Source: Actinomycetota bacterium | Lineage (GTDB): Bacteria > Actinomycetota > Acidimicrobiia > Acidimicrobiales > Ilumatobacteraceae | Length of the DNA stretch: 5,010 nucleotides | Assembly: GCA_010024485.1 (NCBI GenBank) | Contig: RGGX01000098.1 | Span: forward strand, 1-5,010 | Reading direction: 5' to 3' | The notes under the pieces: model-generated | Seen by the model: the letters and a program-made list of their open reading frames with translations, nothing else | Told to the model about the DNA's origin: nothing | The model's database searches: none | Shown: positions 1-4,865 of the stretch, in pieces | How positions within the stretch are numbered: the stretch's first letter is position 1 | Layout: each line of letters begins with the position of its first letter | Position numbers and translations under genes: made by a program

Positions 1-567
1 CTGTCCGGCGCGTTCTTCGGGCGAGTCATGCTGGGAGAGCGTCTCCATCGATCGACAGTGGTCGCCATTGCGATCGCCGCCGTCGGAATCGGCGTGATGG
101 CGGCGCGCGGAGTCGACACGGGCCGTGTCGACGGCTTCGTGCTCGCTGCGGTGATCCCCGCCATCCTCGGCCTCTACAACGTGCTGATCCGCTCCACACC
201 GAACGTCGATCCGGTGATACCGGCCATCATCTCCAACTCGCTCGCCATTCCGGTCACCCTGGTGATGACCTGGAGAGGTGCTGGCCTCGACATGCCGATC
301 GCCGATGCGGTGCTCGGATTCTCCGCCGGATTCGTCCTCATCGGTGTCGGCCTCCCGCTGTTCAACCTCGGCCACCGCTCAGTGCCGACCGCGCAGATCT
401 CGTTGCTGATCATGACCGAGGTAGTGCTCGCCCCACTGTGGGTGTGGATATGGCCCGGAGAGACCCCGGCGACCGCGACCCTCATCGGAGGGGCTCTCGT
501 GATCGGGGCCGTCGTCTACCAGATCGCCTCGGCCGACCGGGTGCCACTCCGCCAACCGACCGTCTGA
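1..567 (+). CDS. EamA/DMT-family transporter, C-terminal part (5' end outside window)
   Basis: The reading frame is open from base 1 to the TGA at 565-567, giving 188 visible residues. It begins in the middle of a protein with FFGRVMLGERL (residues 5-15), which matches the helix-end motif F-x-x-x-x-LGE-R-L at the end of the first EamA repeat. About six hydrophobic segments follow, at roughly residues 20-36, 44-63, 72-90, 101-124, 130-148 and 156-173. This fits the last helix of repeat one plus most of repeat two of a 10-helix drug/metabolite transporter, a family that exports small metabolites or amino acids across the inner membrane. The substrate cannot be read from the sequence. The ATG at 28 is internal to the motif and is not the start. 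The next gene begins 80 nt downstream on the same strand, so co-transcription is possible but unproven. I am confident of the superfamily only. Confidence 0.88.
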   Translation: MSGAFFGRVMLGERLHRSTVVAIAIAAVGIGVMAARGVDTGRVDGFVLAAVIPAILGLYNVLIRSTPNVDPVIPAIISNSLAIPVTLVMTWRGAGLDMPIADAVLGFSAGFVLIGVGLPLFNLGHRSVPTAQISLLIMTEVVLAPLWVWIWPGETPATATLIGGALVIGAVVYQIASADRVPLRQPTV

Positions 568-647
568 ACGGATTCCCCTATCGGCAAGGAATTCACAAGG
601 AGCGCGAAGCAGAGTCCTGACGTCTGACACACGGCAAAGGAGAAACG

Positions 648-959
648 ATGCTCATCACGCAGATCACCACCTGGGAGGGAACCCCGGCAGCCATCGAGGC
701 AGTCGTCGTCGGGTCACGAGAAGCGGCCCCCATCCACGAGGGCCTCGGGGCGAAGAACCCCCGACTGATGCGCGCCGTCTCGGGCGGCGATGTCCACCGC
801 GTCGAGTACATGGTCGACTTCGACTCGTTCGAGGCCCACGGCAAGTTCTCCGACGCCATCGTTGAGGGCGAGTGGTGGACCGGCATGATGCAGGCGGTCG
901 CCGCGGCCTACCCCGATCTCAGAAACTGCGGCACGCGCCTGATGTACAACGCGATCTGA
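648..959 (+). CDS. Small stand-alone dimeric alpha/beta-barrel-like protein (103 aa)
   Basis: The ATG at 648 has a good ribosome site, AAAGGAG at 636-642, 5 nt upstream. The 103-residue product shows the beta-alpha-beta-beta-alpha-beta pattern of the DABB (ferredoxin-like) superfamily. A first strand, LITQITTW (2-9), is followed by a helix, then a strand pair around VHRVEYMVDFDS, a helix with AHGKF, and a last strand ending RLMYNAI. The length suits a single barrel half that would dimerise. DABB members include NIPSNAP-like proteins, antibiotic biosynthesis monooxygenases and small cyclases, but I see no diagnostic catalytic residue and cannot name a family. The VDFDSFEAHGKF segment resembles the fragment starting near 4869. 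The stop codon directly abuts that of the convergent regulator, with no gap. A role alongside the other DABB genes here is inferred. Confidence 0.85.
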   Translation: MLITQITTWEGTPAAIEAVVVGSREAAPIHEGLGAKNPRLMRAVSGGDVHRVEYMVDFDSFEAHGKFSDAIVEGEWWTGMMQAVAAAYPDLRNCGTRLMYNAI

Positions 960-1709
960 TCACCCAGACGCCGCGACAGCGCCGAAGAACTCGGCGCTCG
1001 GCTCAACGCCGAGGTCTGCGTCGAGTCGCGCGACGAAATCACGCTCCACCTTCACCGCTCCGCTCGGATTGCCGGCCGAGCGGAGCGCACCGATCAGATT
1101 GCGATGCGCCCGCTCGTCATACGGTGCGATCCGCACCAACTCACGACCCAGTTGCACCGCCATGTCGAAGTCACTCGAGGAGAACGCGACCTCCGCGAGC
1201 AGCCCGAGCGACCGCCGCTCAACGTGGTACATCCGATCGCGCTCGATGTCGAGCCAGTCACGCTCGATACCGGTGAGCAGCGGTCGACGAGCGATCGAAT
1301 AGGAGATCGAGGCTCGCCGAGCCGCCTCACGTCGGTCTCCGGCACGCAGATCGCGGAGCGCGAAGTCAATGTGATGATGCGCGAGCTCCACATCGACGAC
1401 GGTGTCCTGCGGACGGTTGAAGTTCACGCTGCCAGCTGCGGAGGAGATCAACTCCCGGCCGTCGAGATCGAGTGCGCTCAACGCGGATCTGAGACGCGAC
1501 AACGTGGCGTTCAGCACGGAGTCGACTGAGCGTGGCGCCTTGCCGCCCCAGATGTCATCGACGAGTCGATCACGGCCGATCGGGAACGGGTCGATGACCA
1601 GCCGGACCAGCAGATGACGGCCAATCGGCCCGGGCAGGTCAGACGCCGACACCACCGACCCACCGGAGACCAAGCGGATGTCCCCCAGCAACCGTACCTC
1701 CAACCCCAT
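960..1709 (-). CDS. SARP/AfsR-like transcriptional regulator with BTAD domain
   Basis: The 249-aa product has an N-terminal winged-helix, OmpR-like DNA-binding region (about residues 1-98). It starts GLEVRLLGDIRLVSGG, the usual first strands of SARPs, and carries a recognition-helix region near VDSVLNATLSRLRSAL (62-77). A bacterial transcriptional activator domain follows (about 105-246), with the typical RRPLLTGIERDWLDIER segment (141-157), an APYDERAHRNLIGALRSAG repeat (195-213) and the closing DLGVEPS (232-238). There is no NB-ARC ATPase or long TPR tail, so it is a short, stand-alone SARP. Such proteins activate secondary-metabolite genes by binding direct repeats near the -35 region. The start is supported by domain homology and by a promoter placed for a leaderless message; no close ribosome site exists (GGAG lies about 24 nt away). 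It is transcribed divergently from the operon at 1853, its likely target (inference). Confidence 0.9.
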   Translation of the reverse strand: MGLEVRLLGDIRLVSGGSVVSASDLPGPIGRHLLVRLVIDPFPIGRDRLVDDIWGGKAPRSVDSVLNATLSRLRSALSALDLDGRELISSAAGSVNFNRPQDTVVDVELAHHHIDFALRDLRAGDRREAARRASISYSIARRPLLTGIERDWLDIERDRMYHVERRSLGLLAEVAFSSSDFDMAVQLGRELVRIAPYDERAHRNLIGALRSAGNPSGAVKVERDFVARLDADLGVEPSAEFFGAVAASG

Positions 1710-1716
1710 CCGGGGG

Positions 1717-1745
1717 ACTCTAGGCGTGGGGCTCCTACCGGTCCA
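1717..1745 (-). promoter_or_regulatory. Candidate leaderless promoter of the SARP-like gene
   Basis: On the minus strand, TGGACC (1745-1740; four of six match TTGACA) is separated by 17 nt from TAGAGT (1722-1717; four of six match TATAAT and it fits TANNNT). The -10 box ends 7 nt before the ATG at 1709, so transcription would begin at or next to the A of the start codon. This agrees with the absence of a nearby ribosome-binding site. Leaderless messages with this geometry are common in actinobacteria. The call rests on motif spacing only. Confidence 0.5.
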
Positions 1746-1758
1746 CAGCCCGAAGACG

Positions 1759-1775
1759 TGTTCATCGGCTGTTCA
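1759..1775 (+). promoter_or_regulatory. Two TGTTCA direct repeats 11 bp apart, putative SARP operator
   Basis: TGTTCA occurs at 1759-1764 and again at 1770-1775, an exact hexamer repeat with an 11-bp period, about one helix turn. Known SARP operators are short direct repeats with 11-bp (or 22-bp) spacing. The repeats lie in the 143-bp divergent region, 78-94 nt before the ATG at 1853 and about 50-66 bp upstream of the proposed regulator transcription start, so either gene could be controlled. Further TCA triplets at 1783-1785 and 1794-1796 continue a roughly 10-11 bp phase but are weak. A match of this size can arise by chance. Confidence 0.42.
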
Positions 1776-1852
1776 CACCAGATCAGTCGCAAGTCAATGA
1801 CAACATCGGCCTGCCAACCTGACGGGAACACGTTCAGCGAAAGGAACCGGAA

Positions 1853-2008
1853 ATGACACTCACGGTCAAGTGCTTCTGCGGCGCGGTCGTCCAGACCGAC
1901 AGCGAAGACAACCTCGTCGAGCAGGTCTCGGCCCACGCCACCTCGGTCCACGACATGGACCTCTCCCGCGACGACATCCTCGCCATGGCGAACACCTCGG
2001 AGGGCTGA
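1853..2008 (+). CDS. DUF1059-like small Cys/His protein (51 aa)
   Basis: The ATG at 1853 follows AAGGA (1841-1845) by 7 nt and the frame closes at TGA 2006-2008. The protein starts MTLTVKCFCGAVVQTDSEDN. Its pattern is an early cysteine pair (C7, C9), an acidic segment, then a helix carrying HATSVH (H28 and H33), and a final acidic helix (LSRDDILAMA). That matches the layout of DUF1059 proteins, which have N-terminal cysteines followed by an HA-x-x-x-H helix. Here the cysteines are C-x-C rather than the wider spacing I recall for the family, so this may be a shortened variant. Two Cys and two His could bind a metal ion (inference). Family function is unknown. It is first in a tight operon, 5 nt before the next gene, and faces the SARP-like gene across the shared control region. 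Confidence 0.82.
   Translation: MTLTVKCFCGAVVQTDSEDNLVEQVSAHATSVHDMDLSRDDILAMANTSEG
1999..2004 (+). promoter_or_regulatory. Ribosome-binding site inside the DUF1059-like gene, fixing the next start
   Basis: GGAGGG lies in the last codons of the upstream gene, 9 nt before the ATG at 2014. The same frame stays open upstream to at least the ATG at 1870, so this site, together with a first beta strand beginning SYVIATQL, decides the start at 2014. The arrangement suggests translational coupling of the two genes. Confidence 0.7.
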
Positions 2009-2013
2009 ACCAC

Positions 2014-2622
2014 ATGAGCTACGTCATCGCCACACAACTCCGACCGTCGAGTCGCGCACCCTTCATCGATGCCATCCCCACGATGATCCGACCCAAACTC
2101 GAAGCCGCCGGCGCCGAGTACGTGGTCGCGCAGGAGGGCATCTCATCCGGGTCGCAGACCGGGATGTTCACCGTCGGCTCACGCTGGGGGTCCGTCGACC
2201 AGGGGCTCGCCGGACTGGCCGGCTTCTACGCCGACCCCGAAGTAGCCGCGTTCCTCGTCGACAACCCGGTCGATGTCGCCTTCCGCGGTACGGGCGTCGT
2301 CGACGCCGAGCGAGGCAACCCGAACGGCGCGTTCACCGTCGTCCTGTCGGCGCTCATGTCGAACTACGACGCCTCGAGCGCCGATGCCTTCTATGACGAC
2401 GTCCACGCCATCTTGAACGATGCCGGAGTGAACGGCATGCGCATGATCCGTTGGATCGCCGCCGGCGAGTTGTCGGGCTCATGGGCAGCGCTGTTCTACA
2501 CCGACTCGATCGACAACTACATGACCGGGTTCAATGCCCTGTATGCCGATGAGAGCATCGTGTCCCGTATGGGCGCATACGGGTTCAGCCCGCTGAGCCG
2601 TTCGATTTCGATCAACCACTGA
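2014..2622 (+). CDS. Tandem (fused) dimeric alpha/beta-barrel-like protein (202 aa)
   Basis: The 202-residue product is about twice the length of the single-domain DABB-like proteins nearby and falls into two similar halves (about 3-97 and 106-200). Residues 50-81, containing GSRWGSVDQGL and FYADPEVAAFL, align without gaps to 155-186, containing FYTDSIDNYM and LYADESIVSRM, at a constant offset of 105 residues. Each half opens with a hydrophobic strand (SYVIATQLRP; AFTVVLSALM) and an amphipathic helix ending before AAGAEYV or DAGVNGM. This suggests an internal duplication that makes a single-chain barrel in place of a homodimer. Its function is unknown; DABB proteins include cyclases, monooxygenases and ligand-binding proteins. 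It is the second gene of the operon, 5 nt after the DUF1059-like gene and 18 nt before the next DABB-like gene. No signal peptide or membrane helix is present, so it is probably cytoplasmic. Confidence 0.87.
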   Translation: MSYVIATQLRPSSRAPFIDAIPTMIRPKLEAAGAEYVVAQEGISSGSQTGMFTVGSRWGSVDQGLAGLAGFYADPEVAAFLVDNPVDVAFRGTGVVDAERGNPNGAFTVVLSALMSNYDASSADAFYDDVHAILNDAGVNGMRMIRWIAAGELSGSWAALFYTDSIDNYMTGFNALYADESIVSRMGAYGFSPLSRSISINH

Positions 2623-2640
2623 CACCGAGGAGATCCACCA

Positions 2641-2931
2641 ATGGCATTCGTTCAGGTCATGGAATTCGAGATGGAGCCGGCCGAGGCCGTGCGTCTGCTC
2701 GAGCAGTACGCCGAGGAGGGCAAAGGGATCACTTATGCGCGCCGCGCGGTGCTCGGGCTGGATCGCAACCGCCCCGGCACGGTCATCCAGATCATCTTCT
2801 TCGACTCCGCCGAGGAGGCCGAAATGAACAACGAACTCGAGATCACTCAACGCGGCGGCGAGGAGTTCTCCGCGCGTGCCCTCGAGGTCAAGTTCACCGA
2901 CGTCGACGTCATCACCGACATCACCATCTGA
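2641..2931 (+). CDS. Small acidic dimeric alpha/beta-barrel-like protein (96 aa)
   Basis: The ATG at 2641 has GAGGAG at 2627-2632, 8 nt upstream. The 96-aa product has a first strand AFVQVMEFEM (2-11), then a glutamate-rich helix AEAVRLLEQYAEEG. A strand pair follows with a turn at LDRNRPG and GTVIQIIFFDSAEEAEMNN, then a helix and a C-terminal strand near VDVITDITI. The strand leading to FFDSxEEAEMN is the typical DABB strand-3 to helix-2 transition seen in NIPSNAP and ABM-like proteins. The protein is strikingly rich in Glu and Asp. It closes the plus-strand operon and ends 18 bp before the stop of the convergent methyltransferase gene. No catalytic motif is recognisable, so the role is unknown. 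Confidence 0.86.
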   Translation: MAFVQVMEFEMEPAEAVRLLEQYAEEGKGITYARRAVLGLDRNRPGTVIQIIFFDSAEEAEMNNELEITQRGGEEFSARALEVKFTDVDVITDITI

Positions 2932-2945
2932 ACCGTTTCGAGCTC

Positions 2946-2972
2946 TCGTCTACGGGATCGCCTCGTAGACGA
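2946..2972 (+). terminator. Hairpin between convergent operons, candidate terminator
   Basis: TCGTCTACG (2946-2954) and CGTAGACGA (2964-2972) are perfect 9-bp inverted arms around a 9-nt loop. On the plus strand the stem is followed by TGTTGTTC, a modest T-rich stretch, so it could end transcripts of the operon closing at 2931. It overlaps the stop codon (2950-2952) of the opposing methyltransferase gene, and in that direction no T run follows. Coding constraint on the overlap makes the call tentative. Confidence 0.45.
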
Positions 2973-4011
2973 TGTTGTTCGGGGTCTCCGCTATCCGAGT
3001 GAAGGTGGAGAAACCAGACGTCTCGAAGATGGTCCGCATACCGGTCTCGCCGGCCTGATTCCCGAGACCCGCGGCTCCCTCCTGAGCGAGCGAGCACGGG
3101 ACGCAGCCGAAGAGACTCATGCCGTAACGAAGCGCGGCCATGAATCCGTGGTTGTCCTCCCGCGAGTCCTTCGCGAACGGCTCAACCAACATGAGGTGCC
3201 CGTCGGCGGCGAGTTGGGATCGGGCATGCGCGGCCGCGCCGACCGGATCTCCCATGTCGTGGAGACAGTCGAAGAAACAGATCAGGTCGAACGGCCCGGA
3301 GTAGCCGTCGGCCGACGCCACCTCGAACGACACGTTCTCAAGCCCGAGCTCAGCTGCGTTCGCACGAGCCGCCTCAACCGAGGGTGCGTGGAAATCGAAG
3401 CCGGTGAACGAACTGTCCGGGAAGGCGCGCGCCATTCGCACCGTCGATGCACCGTTGCCGCAGCCGATGTCAGCGACGGCGATACCCGCGTTCAACCGGT
3501 CGACGCCGCACGACAACGCCGGCATCCAGTGCTGGATGAGGAGATGGTCGTAGGCCGGTCGGAACAACTCCTCGGTGCCCTCGAAGAAGTAGTGGTGATG
3601 CTCGCCCCAGCCGACCGCGCCATCCCCACGGAGTGCCTCGATGCCCTGATCGAGATCGAGGTAGAGCGCCTGGGTGCCCACGAGCCCACCCGCCATCCAG
3701 AACGGCGATGCGGGATCAGCGAGAGCGGTCGCCACCGCGGACGGCAACCGGTAGGTGTCCGATGACGCCTCGTAGACCGTCAGACCGGCGGACGCCTGCT
3801 GATCGAGCCACTCCCGGGTGAGCCGCGGGTTCGTTCCCGCCGAGGCGGCCACCTCGTCCGCCGAGAGCGCGCCCCGGCCGTCCATGGCCCGGTACAGACC
3901 GGTTCGATGGCCGGCGATGATGCACGCCACAGTGACGGCACCCACCATCGAGCCCGCCACCGAACGCAACACCTCGCGGATGTCGGGCTCGTTGTTGTTC
4001 GTCTCGTTCAT
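2950..4011 (-). CDS. SAM-dependent methyltransferase, Rv2258c-like, with N-terminal winged helix
   Basis: The 353-aa product has an N-terminal winged-helix region (about 20-90; helix LSADEVAASAGTNPRLTREW at 49-68, wing ending TYRLP) of the Rv2258c type, usually a dimerisation or substrate-covering domain. A class I methyltransferase domain follows. Motif I is VADIGCGNG (179-187), the SAM-binding glycine loop. D206 in GFDFH is the likely acidic ribose ligand at the end of strand 2. FDLICFFDCLHDMGDP (241-256) forms strand 4 and the active-site region, and HLMLVEPFA (272-280) is strand 5. The length matches the family. It probably methylates a small molecule at O or N; the substrate is unknown. 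The start at 4011 is preceded by GGAGGT (4015-4020) only 3 nt away, short but usable. It is probably the last gene of the minus-strand operon, after the membrane protein, with a strong hairpin between them. Confidence 0.92.
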   Translation of the reverse strand: MNETNNNEPDIREVLRSVAGSMVGAVTVACIIAGHRTGLYRAMDGRGALSADEVAASAGTNPRLTREWLDQQASAGLTVYEASSDTYRLPSAVATALADPASPFWMAGGLVGTQALYLDLDQGIEALRGDGAVGWGEHHHYFFEGTEELFRPAYDHLLIQHWMPALSCGVDRLNAGIAVADIGCGNGASTVRMARAFPDSSFTGFDFHAPSVEAARANAAELGLENVSFEVASADGYSGPFDLICFFDCLHDMGDPVGAAAHARSQLAADGHLMLVEPFAKDSREDNHGFMAALRYGMSLFGCVPCSLAQEGAAGLGNQAGETGMRTIFETSGFSTFTRIAETPNNIVYEAIP

Positions 4012-4029
4012 GTCACCTCCGAAACGTCG

Positions 4030-4058
4030 CGGGGAGGGGCCACCAGGACCCCTCCCCG
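4030..4058 (-). terminator. Strong intercistronic hairpin upstream of the methyltransferase gene
   Basis: CGGGGAGGGG (4030-4039) and CCCCTCCCCG (4049-4058) are perfect 10-bp, nearly all G:C arms with a 9-nt loop. The hairpin lies in the 83-nt gap between the membrane-protein stop (4095) and the methyltransferase start (4011). On the minus strand only a short TTT follows (CGCGACGTTTC), so it is not a classic intrinsic terminator. It may attenuate read-through, protect the upstream message from 3' decay, or mark the boundary of two transcripts. The structure is seen; the role is inferred. Confidence 0.5.
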
Positions 4059-4094
4059 AAACACGATGAGACCGTCAGTCGGTCGTGGATCTGG

Positions 4095-4463
4095 TCAGTC
4101 GTAGATGGCGAGGACCGTCGCCAGTCCGATCAGGCCGATGATCAACAGGTTCATCACCCTGAACACCACGATCGGAGCCTTCATCATGGTGGCCCCGAAC
4201 GCGGTGGACGCGACCCCCGGGGGTACCGACTTCTGCAGCGCGCTGAAGTCCTGGAAGATGCCGTCCCACCAGATGATCACCCAGAGCGAGCCGAGGACGA
4301 CGAAGGCCGCGAGCGCCAGCTTGATGCTGGAACTGAGCGCCGACACGTCACCGAAGACGAGCATCGCGATCGAGGCCGCCACCGCGGTCGTGTAGGGAAG
4401 GATGATCGCGCGACCGTCAGCCGCTCGGGTCTCAACGACCCGTGTCCAAGTCTTCTCATCCAT
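4095..4463 (-). CDS. Small three-helix membrane protein of unknown function (122 aa)
   Basis: Three hydrophobic segments are visible at about residues 19-37, 47-66 and 98-119, with a polar N-terminus (MDEKTWTRVVETRAADGR) and a loop of about 30 residues (67-97: FQDFSALQKSVPPG and after) between helices two and three. The frame offers three ATGs, at 4481, 4472 and 4463. GGAGGT (4479-4474) overlaps the first, is 1 nt from the second and 10 nt from the third, so 4463 is preferred; the longer version would add MEVMTT. I do not recognise the family. It sits between a DABB-like gene (57-nt gap) and the methyltransferase, all on the minus strand, so it may anchor or transport for that set (inference). 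Helix two ends in a WWD motif, which could mark the membrane interface. Confidence 0.82.
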   Translation of the reverse strand: MDEKTWTRVVETRAADGRAIILPYTTAVAASIAMLVFGDVSALSSSIKLALAAFVVLGSLWVIIWWDGIFQDFSALQKSVPPGVASTAFGATMMKAPIVVFRVMNLLIIGLIGLATVLAIYD

Positions 4464-4473
4464 TGTTGTCATT

Positions 4474-4479
4474 ACCTCC
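4474..4479 (-). promoter_or_regulatory. Ribosome-binding site that selects the membrane-protein start
   Basis: GGAGGT on the minus strand (4479-4474) lies 10 nt before the ATG at 4463. It overlaps the first in-frame ATG (4481) and is only 1 nt from the second (4472), so the third ATG is the likely initiation codon. Confidence 0.65.
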
Positions 4480-4520
4480 ATGGGTGTGTTGACCCGCCGT
4501 TCGGCGAGAAGTTGCGAGCC

Positions 4521-4865
4521 TCAGGCGACTCGAATGGCGACGAGGCCCTCCATGCTGCCCGACGTCGGAGCGCCTGGCGCCGACTCGAGGAGTTGGAGAA
4601 TGGACGCGTCGGGTGGTGCGGAACGCGCCGCATCGATGTCGTCGAGCGAACCGGCGTTCGCACAGAGGCCGATGGTGAAGGGGACTGGCTCCGCCAGGTT
4701 GAAGATCGTCTGTGTGATGCCCGATGCCGCATGTTGGGCGTCGGCCATCTGATGGCTCCAGGCGAGTGAGGCAGCCCACTGGCGAGGATCGACCTGCCAG
4801 GTCGTCACGGCGACAGCACCCGGGGGCTCCCGCAGAGAGCCGGCGACGTGCGTCACCCGCGCCAT
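4521..4865 (-). CDS. Small dimeric alpha/beta-barrel-like protein (114 aa), start uncertain
   Basis: From the ATG at 4865 the product has 114 residues. A strand AVAVTTWQV (17-25) leads into helix PRQWAASLAWSHQMADAQH (27-45). A strand pair follows (TQTIFNLAEPVPFTIGLCAN, 51-70), then a helix after SLDDIDAARS and a final strand MEGLVAIRVA, the DABB pattern again. The TTW after the first strand recalls the protein at 648-959. The stretch MARVTHVAGSLREPPG before strand one is longer than in the other copies. A GTG at 4808 gives a 95-aa version that clips the strand. Neither has a good ribosome site (GGTGA sits 5 nt before 4865). Upstream of 4865 the same frame loses coding character and another gene runs on the plus strand. 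It is the first visible gene of the minus-strand operon. Function is unknown. Confidence 0.72.
   Translation of the reverse strand: MARVTHVAGSLREPPGAVAVTTWQVDPRQWAASLAWSHQMADAQHAASGITQTIFNLAEPVPFTIGLCANAGSLDDIDAARSAPPDASILQLLESAPGAPTSGSMEGLVAIRVA

Noticed and set aside
568..647. Promoter for the gene at 648 in the 80-nt gap
   Set aside because: No -35/-10 pair with acceptable spacing was found; only the ribosome site is convincing.
990..1013. CTCGGCG / CGCCGAG hairpin as a terminator for the gene ending at 959
   Set aside because: It has only 7 bp with a 10-nt loop, lies inside the regulator coding sequence and has no T run after it on the plus strand.
1104..1529. 141-aa plus-strand open frame inside the regulator gene
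   Set aside because: It is antisense to a clear SARP/BTAD gene, its composition is shadow-like and it has no supporting ribosome site.
1831..1836. CGTTCA as a third operator repeat
   Set aside because: It is a five-of-six match, 61 bp from the second repeat, out of the 11-bp phase and adjacent to the ribosome site.
1511..1951. 146-aa minus-strand open frame across the regulator start and the divergent control region
   Set aside because: It overlaps both the regulator and the DUF1059-like gene in other frames, shows no recognisable domain and would leave no promoter region.
1870..2013. In-frame upstream extension of the tandem DABB-like gene to the ATG at 1870
   Set aside because: The added 48 residues are arginine-rich shadow sequence overlapping the DUF1059-like gene; a ribosome site at 1999-2004 and a proper first strand place the start at 2014.
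3148..3765. 205-aa plus-strand open frame inside the methyltransferase gene
   Set aside because: It is a long antisense frame typical of high-GC DNA; the opposite strand encodes clear methyltransferase motifs.
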